A stretch of 64,000 bases of DNA from Cryptomeria japonica (taxonomy: Eukaryota; Streptophyta; Pinopsida; Cupressales; Cupressaceae). Shown here one piece after another: positions 10,144 to 21,819 of this stretch (the stretch's first letter is position 1; the number at the start of each line of letters is the position of its first letter). A model generated the notes under the pieces. That model ran no database searches. It had not been told where the DNA came from and saw only the letters and a program-made list of their open reading frames with translations. The stretch lies in assembly GCF_030272615.1 (NCBI RefSeq), contig NC_081412.1, positions 340,999,370 to 341,063,369 of the forward strand. Reading direction: 5' to 3'. A program made the translations under genes and the position numbers.

Positions 10144-11531
10144 CCTTCATTTCCTTCAAGAGTGGAGATTCCTAAGTTTGACTAATATGATGGTAATGGA
10201 GATCCTCAAGACCATGTTAGAGAATTTTGTGCTTTATGTATGGATTTCATGCACGAACAAACATATCTCATGTGCCTTTTCCCGAGGAGTTTAGGAGGAC
10301 AAGATATGGAATGGTTTTCAAGCCTACCTATGGGAATCAAATCTTTTGAGGAATTAATCAAATTGTTTCTCCAACAATACTCCTATAACATTCATCATCC
10401 AGTCACTATGATCGATCTTTGCAATACCAAACAAAAAATAGGAGAACGTTTTCTCACTTTTTTTCAACGTTGGAGAAAGATGTTCTCTAGATATTCACGG
10501 CCTATTCTAGATTCTAAGAAGATGGACATTTTTGTCAATAACCTGATCCCTTAATTGAAATACAATATCCAAATGAAAGTGTACCCTTCATTCAACAAAA
10601 TGGAAGATAGTGCCCTCAGAATAGAAGATGTGCTTATAAAGAAAGGAGATATATCACTTTGGAAAGAAACACAACACGGTTCTAGTTCTAAAGAGAAGAA
10701 TGAATATTGGAAATATGGCAAAGATAACAACAGAAATATTGTTAATGATGGAGTGGTGGACATTGTTAAAACAAAATCAAAACCTACAATATTTAATCTG
10801 GTAGTGACACACAAGCACTCAAAGTAGTTGAAATTGTGGCGGAAAACCCTCTGAAGAAATCAAAAGAGTGGTTTAAAGAGAAACCTTGGCTTTCAAAGCC
10901 TAAACACGATTTCAATATTTTGGAGGAATCGTATGAATCAACTCTTAAGAATTTATTGGCAAATGATCTGATAACATTGTCAGACAATTCTAGACCATAT
11001 GATCCAAAATTTAAACCCAAATGGTGGAGGGAAAATGAGTACTGTGAATTTCATCGAAATAAGGGTCATACAACAAACAACTGCATGAAACTCAAACATG
11101 AGATTCAAGACCTCATCAATGTTGAACAAATTGTTGTTGGAAATCACACGACTAATGTTGATAACAAAGCCTTTAAAGATCCCTTGCCTACTTATGAACA
11201 AGGTGATTCCTCAAAATCCAAGGGAGATGCCAAAGTCAATTACACCTATGCTAACAATGACAATGTGATCAACATAATTGAATCTTTCCAATCTGAGTAT
11301 TGCAACATGATCATAGTCAAAGATAAACAAAATAAAAAGCAAACTGCAAATGTTGTAACCAGCTCTCAAAAGAAGGTTACTCTAAAAGGAGCTAGTTCCT
11401 CAACTCCCGAGCAAACAACACTAAACCTACCGAATTCTTCAAACAGACAATCAGATACATTCACAGCTAAATCTAAGAAGCTAGCTTCATCATCCTCTCC
11501 AGATTATAGCATTGTCGAACAATTGAAATAA
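10144..11531 (+). pseudogene. gag: gag core and zinc finger of the outer element (part 2)
   Basis: It resumes after the TSD with PSFPSRVEIPKFD, then the retrotransposon gag core (DPQDHVREFC, SLGGQDMEWFSSLPMGIKSF, FQRWRKMFSRYSRP). A variant zinc finger follows, YCEFHRNKGHTTNNC at about 11038-11082, of the C-x2-H...GH-x4-C form common in Tat-like gags. Stops at 10183 (a Lys codon in the inner copy) and 10552 and a break near 10805 show decay. Gag would package the element's RNA. The homologous inner gag is at 27579-29651 in reverse. Confidence 0.88.
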
Positions 11532-12942
11532 ACTACCGCTCAAATCTCCATTTTTGAACTCCTTAAGATCTCTTCTGCTCATAGAGAGATTCTAGACAAA
11601 GATTTTCCTCACTACTAATGTCTCTAAAGATTTAGATGTAGATCAGTTTCAATCTATAGTGGGTCACCTGACTTCTCGTCATTACCTCACCTTCTCTAAA
11701 GAAGATGACAATTCATTGAATCACCCACATAACCAGCCATTTCACATCGAAGCTATGATCCATAAACACTGAGTCAGACATGTTTTGATAGATGGAGGCG
11801 TTGGGTTGAATACCTATACCTACAATCTACTGACACAATTGGGATTTTCTAAACATGTCATTGATACAACAAAGAAAATAACAATCGAATCTTATGATGA
11901 AGAAGAAAGAACCTCTAAAGTTCTAGTACTATTACCGATCAGGGTAGGACCTGTGGAGAGAGATGTTATTTTTCAGGTGCTTGATCTTCCTCTTTCATAC
12001 AACATCTTGTTGGGCATGCCATGGATTCACGAAATGCAAGCAGTACCATCTACCTATCATCAGTGCTTGAAATTTCTTTATAATGGGGTTGAAGTCAGTA
12101 TTTCTGCTGATACAAGTTACACCTGTAATGCATTAAAGAAGTGTATTGATACCTGTGTTCTTCATAAAAGAGCAGCCTTTGTAGCTGAAAGTTTAGAAAC
12201 TATGATGAAAGATTTAGAAAAAAAATTAAAAATCACAGATACTGGCATGGATGGATACAAGATAGAACCCATACTTTCACTAATGTCTCTTCCTCCATCG
12301 CCAAGACAATCTGGAAAACCATCTGTCGCTATGAAGCCACAAACTTCAACTCCAAATCTCATTTATGATGGTATTTTTGTACAATCCTCTACTTCTCTTG
12401 CAGATGAAACAAAAGAGGAGGTTGTTCTCAAATGGCTTTTCAAACAAGATAGTGAAAACAAAGAACTGCAACACTATGAAATTTCCCCTGAACAATATGG
12501 TCTAGGCTATAAGATGATTCAACGCATGGAATATTCAGGTATTGGTCCTCTAGGAAAGCCTCAAGAAGGTATTGTTGAACCTATTAAGCTACAAAGTAAG
12601 TCTACAAATGACAAAGCTGGACTTGGATACCATTTAGAGGAGTCGTCAGATCAGAAACATACTTCTCATCGTCAATATAAGTGGAGGAAAAAGATACTAC
12701 CGTCAACATTACAAGAAATAAATACTCAGCAAACTCAGGAAGAGTATGAAAAAGAACAAGAAGAACTGGCAATCAAGAGAGAAGAAGTAGCTTGTAATAA
12801 AGTTCCAACTGTATCAGTAGTAACACTACACAGAGTAGAAATCCCAGAAGATATGGGAGAAGAAATGGGAGGAATTAAAGAATTGTTTGCACCACTGAAC
12901 ATTCTGGTCACATACATAGGTAGAATGCAAGTAGATGATTGA
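11532..12942 (+). pseudogene. pro: Aspartic protease and G-patch of the outer element
   Basis: The active site is VLIDGGVGLN at about 11782-11811, the DGG version usual for Tat-like proteases. The flap and LLGMPWIHEMQAVPSTYHQC follow, a block diagnostic of this lineage. At about 12497-12640 a G-patch is visible (GLGYKMIQRMEYSGIGPLG...GLGY), a short glycine-rich RNA-binding module. The long frame 11785-12942 is open; upstream parts carry stops (TGA near 11770) and a frameshift near 11603. The protease would cleave the polyprotein. The G-patch next to it recalls some retroviral proteases with the same arrangement. Confidence 0.87.
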
Positions 12943-14199
12943 GAAAATGACTTGAATGAGTATGAATGGGGTCCAGAGCCTCTGTTAGATGCATCTACTA
13001 AAAAAACTCCTGAAGAACCTAGTGATATCATAGATGAAGCAAAATAGATAGTGCACTTGAAACTACAAAATGAAATAGAGGAAATCAAACTAAAAAGACA
13101 AGAAGACTATGAACAATAGCTAAAACAAGAAAGAACATAAGAAAATTCTTCACCTACTATATCTCCCTCTAATGAGATAGATAAAATCAAGTATGCGACT
13201 ACAAATGAAGAATTGGAGGTTACAGAAGTAGGGTCGATCATTAGTCCAGATGAAGTTGAATGGAAAAGATGGTAGAGACTAACAGAGTCATCAAGGTTAT
13301 GAAAACAGGTATGTCAACTACAAGTGATCATTGAACCAAATCATAGAGGAACTTGCAACATCAAAGATGTAGACATTGATACTATACATACTATCACTGA
13401 GCCACTTGAATAAGATTCATCTTCTGACTTTGATCACTCTGACATAAGCTCTATTTATGACATTACCTACTCGACACCAAACTATGACTACTTCGTCATG
13501 AATATCGAATCTTTGTCTGCTGAACCTGTTACTGTCGAACCACAATATGTAGTCCAGTTCAAAGTAGAAGATGGGGCTAGTCATAAGTCTATTGGGTTAG
13601 GTCCCCTAAATACTAATGTAAACTTTGATAATTGTGTTCTAACTCTTCCTGGTCTCAAGATGCTTACGCAAGGTAGTCTTCTGGAACTCGACCTGTCGGT
13701 CCGAGGTTGTGATGACAATACTATGAATTCCCTTGAACCTATTAAGTATTTATCCCTAGTACATCCTGAGCTAATTGACTGTACTCTCCAAGATCAACCT
13801 TTGAATATACCTACCTTTGCCAATGACTATGCATTAGCCTGTTATCTTAATGTAGTTGAACAAATGGACTCTTCCACCAGTCAACAAAGTGAGAACATGA
13901 TAGCAGAAAATGTCAAGTATCTTAGTCACAAAAATTTTAAAAAAAGAAAAATAAGAGTTATGATGGTGAAAACCACACTGTGGCCATGTCAAAATCAAAA
14001 ATAGTAAAAATAAAGGACATACCTAACGGTGAAAACCTCTTTGAGGTGCCTAAAGGTGAGATACTTGACATTTTGCCTGATCACTTTCAAGAGAGATCAT
14101 TAGTGCTAATTGAACCTACGTATCCAATAAACATTGGGACAAAAGAAGTTCAACACACCATACATGTAGCTCAATCCTTGTCAGACGAAGAATTAAAAT
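12943..14199 (+). pseudogene. Protease-RT linker of the outer polyprotein
   Basis: This polyprotein segment has no known enzyme motif. It is acidic and serine-rich (NEYEWGPEPLLDAS), then has a better conserved part shared with the inner copy (LTLPGLKMLTQGSLLELDLS, DCTLQDQPLNIPTFANDYAL). Frames 13498-14004 and 13980-14201 are open and overlap, and several stops and frameshifts interrupt the rest. That two copies keep the second part suggests it was constrained while the family was active. Function unknown. Confidence 0.7.
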
Positions 14200-15180
14200 A
14201 ATTTGTTGATTTCTTCACAAAAAAAAAGATCAATTTTGCATGGACATATGTTGATATGTCAGGTCTGGATCCTAACCTCATAATGCATCATCTTTCTATC
14301 ACTTCTAGAGTTAAACCTGTTAAGAAAAAACTCTGAAAAATGCATCCTCATGTTGCATTACTTGTTAAGGCTAAGCTAGAAAAATTACTAAAAGCTGGAT
14401 TCATCAGAGCAATTGATTATGCCGAATGGATATCTAATATTGTACATGTTTCCAAACCTGACAAATCAATACATGTTTGCACAGATTTCAAAGATACAAA
14501 CAAAGCTTGTCCGAAGATGATTTTCCACTACCAAATATAGACATGATCGTGGACATGACTGCTGGCTATGAAATGTACTCTTTAATGGATGGTTTTTCTG
14601 GATACAATCAGATCAAAATTTCACCTGAGGATCAAGAGAAAACAACATTCACCTACGCATGGGGAACCTTCTGCTAGAATTTAATGCCCTTTGGCTTAAA
14701 GAATGCAGGCGCTACTTATCAAAGAGTTGTAACAACAATTTTTCATTATATGATGCACAAAAACATGGAGGATTGTGTTGATGATACTCTAGTTAAATCT
14801 ATGAAAAGATTAATACACCTATCAGAACTAGGTCCAATATTAGATAGGATGGAAAAATTCAAACTCAGATTAAATCCTAAGAAATGTGCATTTGGGGTTA
14901 CATCTGGTAAGCTCCTAGGATATATTGTTTTAGTGAAAGGAATTGAAGTGGATCTAGAAAAAGTTAAGGCTATCATGGAAATGTCACCTCCAAAGAATGT
15001 CAGTCAAATGAGAACTTTACAAGGATGCCTCCACTCAATAAGATGCTTTATTTCTCAGCTAGAAGATAAGGCTCAACCATTCACAAAGGCATTACGGAAA
15101 GGAGTTACATACAACTGGGATAAAGATTGTGAACAACACCTAAGCAAATCAAGGAATATCTTTCTAATCCACCTATATTG
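14200..15180 (+). pseudogene. pol: Reverse transcriptase of the outer element
   Basis: Ty3-type RT blocks in order: FAWTYVDMSGLDPNLIMHHL, KLLKAGFIRAIDYAEWISN, VCTDFKDTNKACP, YSLMDGFSGYNQIKISPED, MPFGLKNAGATYQR, then the catalytic box CVDD at about 14775 in place of YVDD, and LNPKKCAFGVTSGKLLGY. A one-base deletion near 14515 shifts the frame after KACP, and a TAG at 14674-14676 replaces a Trp codon. The two catalytic Asp of the box remain, but the protein cannot be made. Confidence 0.92.
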
Positions 15181-15603
15181 ATGCCACCAATTCAAGGCAA
15201 ACCATTGTTTCTCTACATATTAGCTACTGATACATCACTGAGGGCACTTTTGGCACAATAGGATGAGAATAAAAAGGAAAGAGCTATATATTATATAAGT
15301 AGAACCTTGGTGTCCTATGAGATGAACTATACTATCATAGAAAAATATTGTTTATCATTAGTCTTTGCATCACACAAATTAAGACACTACATGCTAGCAC
15401 ATTCTATCAAGTTGGTGGCTAAGATTGATCCACTCAAATACCTTCTCAGCAAAGGAATACTTACAAGGAGATTGGCTAAATGGGTGATGGTTCTTACAAA
15501 ATTTGATATTGAATATATATAACACAAAGCTATCAAAGGACAAGTCATTATAGATCAACTTGTTGATGCTCCGCTTGATGACAATCAACCTTTGCACATA
15601 GAA
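15181..15603 (+). pseudogene. pol: First RNase H (connection) domain of the outer element
   Basis: After RT the frame reads KERAIYYISRTLVSYEMNYT and HKLRHYMLAHSIKLVAKIDP, then LAKWVMVLTKFDIEYI. This is the degenerate RNase H usual for Ty3 elements. In the Tat lineage it acts mainly as a tether because a second RNase H follows. A stop near 15261 and another at 15520 break it. Confidence 0.8.
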
Positions 15604-15860
15604 TTTCCAGATGAATCCATCATGCACCTTACTCAATGATCCTGGAAAATGTTCTTTGATGGGTTTTTCACTCAACATGGTTATGGTGCTAGAATACTTT
15701 TTATCACTCCTCAAAGATATTCAATCCCAAAGGCTTACAAGATTCTCTTTCTTTGCACAAACAATATTATAGAATATGAAACTTTGGTAAATGGAATCAA
15801 GCTAGCTATTGAATGGAAGGTTGTTGAGCTACACATTTATGAAGACTCTCAGCTGATTAT
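15604..15860 (+). pseudogene. pol: Second, archaeal-type RNase H of the outer element (part 1)
   Basis: MFFDGFFTQHGYGARILFIT, CTNNIIEYETLVNGIKLAIE and EDSQLI carry the first Asp, the Glu and the second Asp of the catalytic set. This extra domain is known from Tat-lineage elements and would remove the RNA strand of hybrids. It is cut at 15860 by the inner element. The frame continues without loss at 32162 (IINQINDIYQ) once the insert and one ATTAT are removed. Confidence 0.85.
15856..15860. repeat. Left TSD (ATTAT) of the inner Tat-like element
   Basis: ATTAT is repeated at 32162-32166. Joining across it restores DSQLIINQINDIYQ in the host RNase H, matching the inner copy's own DSQLVVNQINDTYQ. 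Confidence 0.9.
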
Positions 15861-17012
15861 TGTGTGTGTGAAAAAGGGTCAGTAGCTGCAAGCACAACAC
15901 TTCAATTAAGTCATTATATGTATGGTTAGTAAATAATAATCAATCAATAAATAAACCATAACAAAGTGACTAATTGCTTTCTAAAAGATGCGAGTATAAG
16001 ATTGCTCTCAGATTTTTATAAGCAATACTAGTGACTAGACTACACCAAGATGAAGGTTTTAATCTATATGATATTAACTATATGGATGCAAAATGGATGA
16101 ATAATTCAGGCAAATAATCAATTCAAGCAATAATGGATTCAAGCAAACATGGGTGAGTAAAACTAAATATGGATGCAAATAATCTAAAAAGCACAATAAT
16201 CTTCAATGACTCCAGAGCGAAATTAGCGTGATAATAATCTCCAAACGTGTTCTCAAAAATCTCTGGGATAAATTGGAATGAGAGCTGAAGACTGAATTTA
16301 TAGAGAATTACAAAAGAAAAAGCTCAATTTAGGATTAATTGAAAATAATTGAGAAATCAGGTTTAGTTAACCTTGAGATAGATTCCAATTATAGTTTAAT
16401 TGAAATGCATTCAAATTAGAAGTCCAAATTGCATTGAAAATAATAATAAATTAATTCCATGCATTTGTGATAAAAATAGATAATTCTTTTATTTATTCAA
16501 GAAAAGAGTCTTTTCAATGCAACTGAACTTCTTTTTCTGAAAAGCTTTGAGTTCCAATTTTAGAGAATAATTCAATAATTCAATTTAATTGTTTTTATGA
16601 TTTCAAGTTCTAAATTTAGAAAAAGAAATAATATCTCAAGTTTGATTTCTCTTTCAATTCAATTCTTTTATTTTAATTTCAATTCAACTCTTGCTTTGTA
16701 ATTAATTCCTCTTTTGTAATAAATTAATTCCTTTTACATGATTAAATGGCAATTTTATTAATTAATTAAATATGCAAGGATATTTAATAAATTAAAATAG
16801 GATAATTGATCAAAATGATATTCTTGGAAATGATTCAATTAATTAAATGAATATTTAATTAATATTGAGTAATTGATTTGCCATGTGATAATTGATGATT
16901 AAAGAATTAATAATGTGCTCAAGATTGATTTAATTGCCTTTGGTTAGGACCTTGATGATATTTGTCGAGATTACGGGCCCATGGTTTAGATGACCATTTT
17001 TAGGGTATTACA
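15861..17012 (-). repeat. 3' LTR of the inner Tat-like element
   Basis: On the plus strand it starts TGTGTGTGTG and ends GGGTATTACA, the reverse complement of the family's CACACACACA end and TGTAATACCC start. It has a reverse TATA box at 16296-16302. The adjoining plus-strand TTTGCCCCTCTTTG (17013-17026) is a polypurine tract on the minus strand, which primes plus-strand DNA synthesis. Confidence 0.92.
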
Positions 17013-18797
17013 TTTGCCCCTCTTTGAATTAATGTGCGAGCAGCGCATTGGTTCAAAGAACGTGTGATATCTAGAAGATGCCAGTTATGAACTTGAATCA
17101 TCACGAACTAGATGAAGAGCAAGGTGTTTAGCTTGATTCGAAGCGATAAAGCTGAATGAAGTCTGATTAAAGCGATACCATTCCCGAAATTGATTGAACT
17201 GAGGAACGATAGAAACAAAAGATACCAAACTTGAACTAGATCGATCAAAAAGTGGATATTACTGATCTAGAACTTGATTGATCTAGACACAGTGAGTGAT
17301 GATAAAAATCGATCTTGAACTTGATTGATCAAGACACAATGAAGATAAACTGTCCAGCTTGATCAAGAAACAAATATTGAACACCTGCTTAGATTGAGTG
17401 TGATCAAAGATACTCTTTAAACTTTTGATTGAGTTTAAACAAATAATTAGTTTGATTTGAAACAATGAAATTGATTAACGTTAAGAGATTGATTTAAATG
17501 AAAGACAAATATCATCTTGATTTGAAGTGATGAAGCTAAGATGCCCCTAGCGATTGATTCGATTCAGATGATCGAGAGAACTCACCTTGATGTGAAGCAA
17601 TGAAGCTGAGATGCCCCTTAGCAATAAGAATTGATTGATTTTCTTTAGTTGAAAATATTTTGCTCGACTTTTGATGAAAATTTGAAAAAAAATGTTCTCG
17701 ACATGTGAGATGTGAGGTCATAAGGTCGTAAGTATGCCCCCTCGGGAACGAAATCAAAAAAATAGCGAGGGTACTTGATCATAGGCAATTATGTGGGGAA
17801 AATAAGTTATTTGAGCACAAATTCATTGTGAGGAATATTTGAAAAATTTGGCATTGATTGATGAGTTAAGCACAGAGTTGATCGTAAAGTTGATGTGTAG
17901 AATTGAAATTGATATTCAGCGTTGAAATTGAGCGCAATTGGAAGAAAAAATGAGCATTTGATGAAAAGAGCGCTAAGTGATCCAAATTGTGAAATTGACT
18001 AGCAAAATGATCTCAAATTTTGATTTCGATCCCGAAAATGGAATCAGAACGGTCAAATTAACTAAGGGTACAATTTTCATGTCCATCGGAGCAAGTTGAA
18101 AAATTAGGTTTTTGGCTATATATGGGACAAAAGTGTCATTTTTAAATCATTTTAACCCTCCAAGTTTGAAAATTCAAAAAGCCTTCTACGAAGAAAATGG
18201 TGGTCCCTACTTGTCACCATTGATTCAAGCACCAGAGACATCATAATCGACCCCGAAACTATGAGCCAGTGGTAAGTGATCGATCTTACGCCTCTTATGT
18301 TTTCAATTTTGGATTTTTTTGCTCATTTTTCAAGTTTTTTGCATGTGTGGGGTCGGGTTTCATGTTTTATCATGCGAGATAGGATTCTGTCTCATACGAG
18401 TAACTAGTAAATTATCTTGTGTCATTTGAAGTCATTAGAATTGTCATTCGGGATGCACCCTTGTATCGTATGACAGGTCTGTAAAAAGACCATTTTATCG
18501 TTCTAAGTCTAATAAATTTTCGTTTGGGGTTGTTTTTGTTGTACGGGAGCTATTCTTGACTCGTACAAGATTCTGTCCCTCTGTGTTTTGTTGTTCGAGA
18601 GACAATGAGCATTTTTGAAGGTCTAAACGTGAAAATTTGATTTTGCATTTGACTTAGTTGGATTTGTTTGATGTTTTACTTCTCGTGTAGGCTCGTTTGG
18701 AATGTTTTCTGATGCTTCATTGTTGGGTTTTTTGCAGGTTCGATTACCTCCTGTGCTCTTTAGATGCATTTATCCTCCCACTATGGCATTAGTTTGA
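17013..18797 (-). other. Inner element, non-coding region between antisense ORF and 3' LTR
   Basis: There is no supported gene. The part near 17220-17420 is dense in palindromic TTGATTGATCAAG-type words, as is the matching place in the outer element (39540-39860). The part at 18371-18600 holds CATGCGAG, CATACGAG, CGTATGAC and CGTACAAG words about 22 bp apart, just upstream of the antisense ORF. Confidence 0.65.
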
Positions 18798-20273
18798 CAC
18801 TTATCTAAGGTTGAGTAGGCTCATATTGATGTATGTGGTTTGACTCATCTTCTTAGTTTGCCAGATATCCGTGTGAATCACGGAATGCTCACAACGTTGG
18901 TAGAGCATTTCCATTCTGAGCATAACACGTTTCATCTATTGGTGGGGGATTTGACTATCACTCCCGAGGATGTATATAGGATCCTCCATATCCCTTTTGT
19001 TGGGGATAAGGTGGATTACGATTCAGGACACCTTCCAGGATTACAGGCAGTGAGGCATGTCTTCAGAGATCCTGATATTTTGGCCTGTTCTATTAGTTGG
19101 GACATATTGATGAGCAGATATAGTGAGGAGTTTCCTCTGGCGTGTGTTCTAGCAAGATTTATAGGCTATTTTCTGATGCCAGATAAAGGGCAGCAGGGTT
19201 TCTAGTGTGGTTGGGGCAGGATATTGATGAGATTGATGGAGACCCCTTAGAGGCTTGGCTGGGGTTCTTGCTTGTTGGCTCACATGTATCGCAAGATGCA
19301 TGAGATTGTATATAGAGATGGCAGGAGCATGGCCGCAGGTGTATATATTTTATAGGTTTGGGCTTGGGAGCATCTTCCCGTTTGTCGGCCTATTGTAGAT
19401 GATAGTAGAGAGCTCGGGAAGCCGATTATATATAGGTATGTCAGTAATATTACGTAGCCCCATCTGGACAAGACAGATTTTTGGTGGTGACACTTAGATG
19501 ATTTGATAGTCGTGGTGTGGAGACCTTATAGATATTTGGATCCATAGGATGACTGGCGGCTAGTCTGCAGGGACCTTTTTGTCACGCGCCCACTTATTGG
19601 GAGAACACAGACTATTGTGGAGTGGTTCGTCATTTCTCGAGTGATGAGGCAGTATGGTCGGCCTCAGGGGATCTCGCAGGAGTTTATAGCATATGCGCGT
19701 TACGCGAATGAGGAGAGACAGGGATGGTCTCCATGGTTATCTTATGCCTTAGCCATGTAGGAGTTGACTGGTCTACAGCGCCTTAGATGGGATTAAATGG
19801 ATAATGTAGCAGATGCAGGGGTATTTCCCCAGTACAAAGAGTGATTCTAGCTGCATCCTTTTCCTAGGTTTACTAGAGGTGGAGATGGGGGTGGAGAGCC
19901 GGCAAGAGAGCAGGGGACAGACACAGGATGATCGACGAGAGCACATCTTGTAGAGCTGCAGTCACAGTTGATAGTGGCTCAGACTCAGATGGCGGAGTGA
20001 GATCATTAGCTTACGGAGCTGAGAGCAAAGCATGATCATCAAGTCACGGCGATTAGAGCAGAGCGAGACACCCTCCAGTAGGAGGTTTTGCATCAGAATA
20101 GTAAGGCGGCCTACTATGTCGCAGCATATAGCGTGGCAGTTCCAGTAGCGCTGCAGGTGATCCCTTATTCTTTGTATATGGCACGTTCTGAGGGAGCTCG
20201 GGCACCTCGACAGGATCCCGGTCATCAGGCTCCTCCTCCTCCACCAGGCGATGAGGGAGAGGCTCAGAGCTAG
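18798..20273 (+). pseudogene. Antisense ORF with plant mobile domain, inner element
   Basis: It is transcribed opposite to its host element. The frame 18840-19205 reads LLSLPDIRVNHGMLTTLVEH, NTFHLLVGDLTITPEDVYRI and LHIPFVGDKVDYD, the N-terminal PMD signature (a plant domain sometimes called aminotransferase-like). In other frames it continues with VWAWEHLPVCRPIVDD, DDWRLVCRDLFVTRPLIGRT and SRVMRQYGRPQGI, also PMD blocks, and ends in a Pro-rich tail (APPPPPGDEGEAQS) with TAG at 20271-20273. Several stops and shifts kill it. Extra antisense ORFs are known between pol and the 3' LTR of Tat elements; PMD proteins in plants act in silencing and are often mobile. The role in the element is unknown. 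Confidence 0.85.
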
Positions 20274-21819
20274 ATATTCTTCTTGTAGCTCGGATATATT
20301 TTTTGTAGACACACCCATTTTTTTGTAGCCTATATGATTCTTGCTCTGATGGGAGTTTGTATATGTCATTCGACATCATTTTTTACCTTTAGACTTGACA
20401 TGATATATATATATATATATGAGATCCGATTTTACTTCATCGTTCTTGTGTTGATTCATTTATGAGATGTCTTTTATATGCTTTATTCTATATGTATGCA
20501 TTTCTTTTCAATATGAATATATGTAATTCAAATGATTATGGATGTCTATTTTTGTTTCTTTCATATGCAAATAAATGAATGTGCAACTAAGTAATGAATA
20601 ATGCAATGTTTTCATTTTTATATGCAATAAGATGAATGCAGGTGAGTGAATAATGAAATGTATGAAGCTATATTAAATGTTATGTATGCAACTAAAATGT
20701 CTCAAAACACAAGTACTCGATCGAAGAAATGATGATAAATAGACCATTTAGCGTAAGAAATGATGATGCTTTCAGCTCTCATTCAGAAGATAAAGAGATT
20801 ATTACCATACTGAAATCACTCTAAATTCACAAAAATCCAAAATGATATGCAAAATGATATGCGAAATGCAACCTAAACCTAGTCACTGGATTTAAAAAAC
20901 TTAAGATTCATCACTGAGCATAACGAACACAACAGGCAGGTTAGAGTTCCTTTCTTTTTTAATGTGCAATATGTTTTATCTTGTCCGCAATGACCCTTTT
21001 TTTGTTCATATCCTTGGACAGATTTCGCAGGGACCCAAATTGCATCATAAAGAAATTCCCTCAAAATAGACAAAGAAATGATATGGACCTCCCTGTAGCA
21101 TACAAATAAGAGGAGTCGAGGTATGTGAGGTGATTTCACCTTGTTGTGAAGGCTCTTATCATAGACACCCAGCTAATTTAGATGTTTTTAGATCATTGGG
21201 ATAATAATCAAAAACCAATATAAAAGACAGCACACAAAGAAAATTTTCATTCATAGCTCAAACTGTTTAGTGATTGTTTTTCGTTATGTTGTTATGTTTG
21301 TTTACTCAGTGATAAAAACTTGTTGGTAGTTAGGAGACAGGTGACGGACTCAGAGTGGACGACCCTGATTCACTGACGGAAAGATGACTTGTTTGACACT
21401 GCTTAGGATATGTAATGTGCTCTGTCGAGTAACCTAAGACTAGGACATTGATCAGTTTCAAGTCATGAGGGTTTCAATGAACCAGGATGTCACGAAAGTG
21501 ACTAAAAAATATGTACAAGCAAAAGCAAAAGATGCATGAAAGTGGGAAATGCCAACATTGCATTGATAGATGGAGTGCTTGAGTACAAGAGGTGTCTGTT
21601 TGCCAGGTTTTCACCTGCTTGGCAGAGATTCACTTTTTTTTTAACCAAGGTGCCTATTTACTAGGTTTTCACCAGGGCATTTTCTCTCTCTATTATTTCT
21701 TTTTCTTTTTCTTTTTCTTTTTCTGATTTTTTTGTATTTTATGATTTTTCTGATTTTTTTTATTTTTAGTATTTCTTCAGGACTTTTTCTAGTTGTACAT
21801 GTTGATAGCACAGAGAATG
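20274..21819 (-). other. Inner element, region between integrase and antisense ORF
   Basis: There is no supported gene. It includes a short AT microsatellite (20405-20420), AT-rich sequence rich in ATGAATG words (20450-20700), and a strong pyrimidine run (about 21660-21775) that is a purine tract on the element's sense strand, where a second polypurine primer could lie. The outer element has the matching region at 35205-36639. Confidence 0.6.

Noticed and set aside
4114-15880. Stop codons produced mainly by methylation-driven C-to-T change
   Set aside because: Some fit (Trp TGG to TAG at 14674, Arg CGA to TGA at 29070), but several others need transversions (Glu GAA to TAA at 10552, Lys AAG to TAA at 10183), so no clear bias can be claimed by eye.
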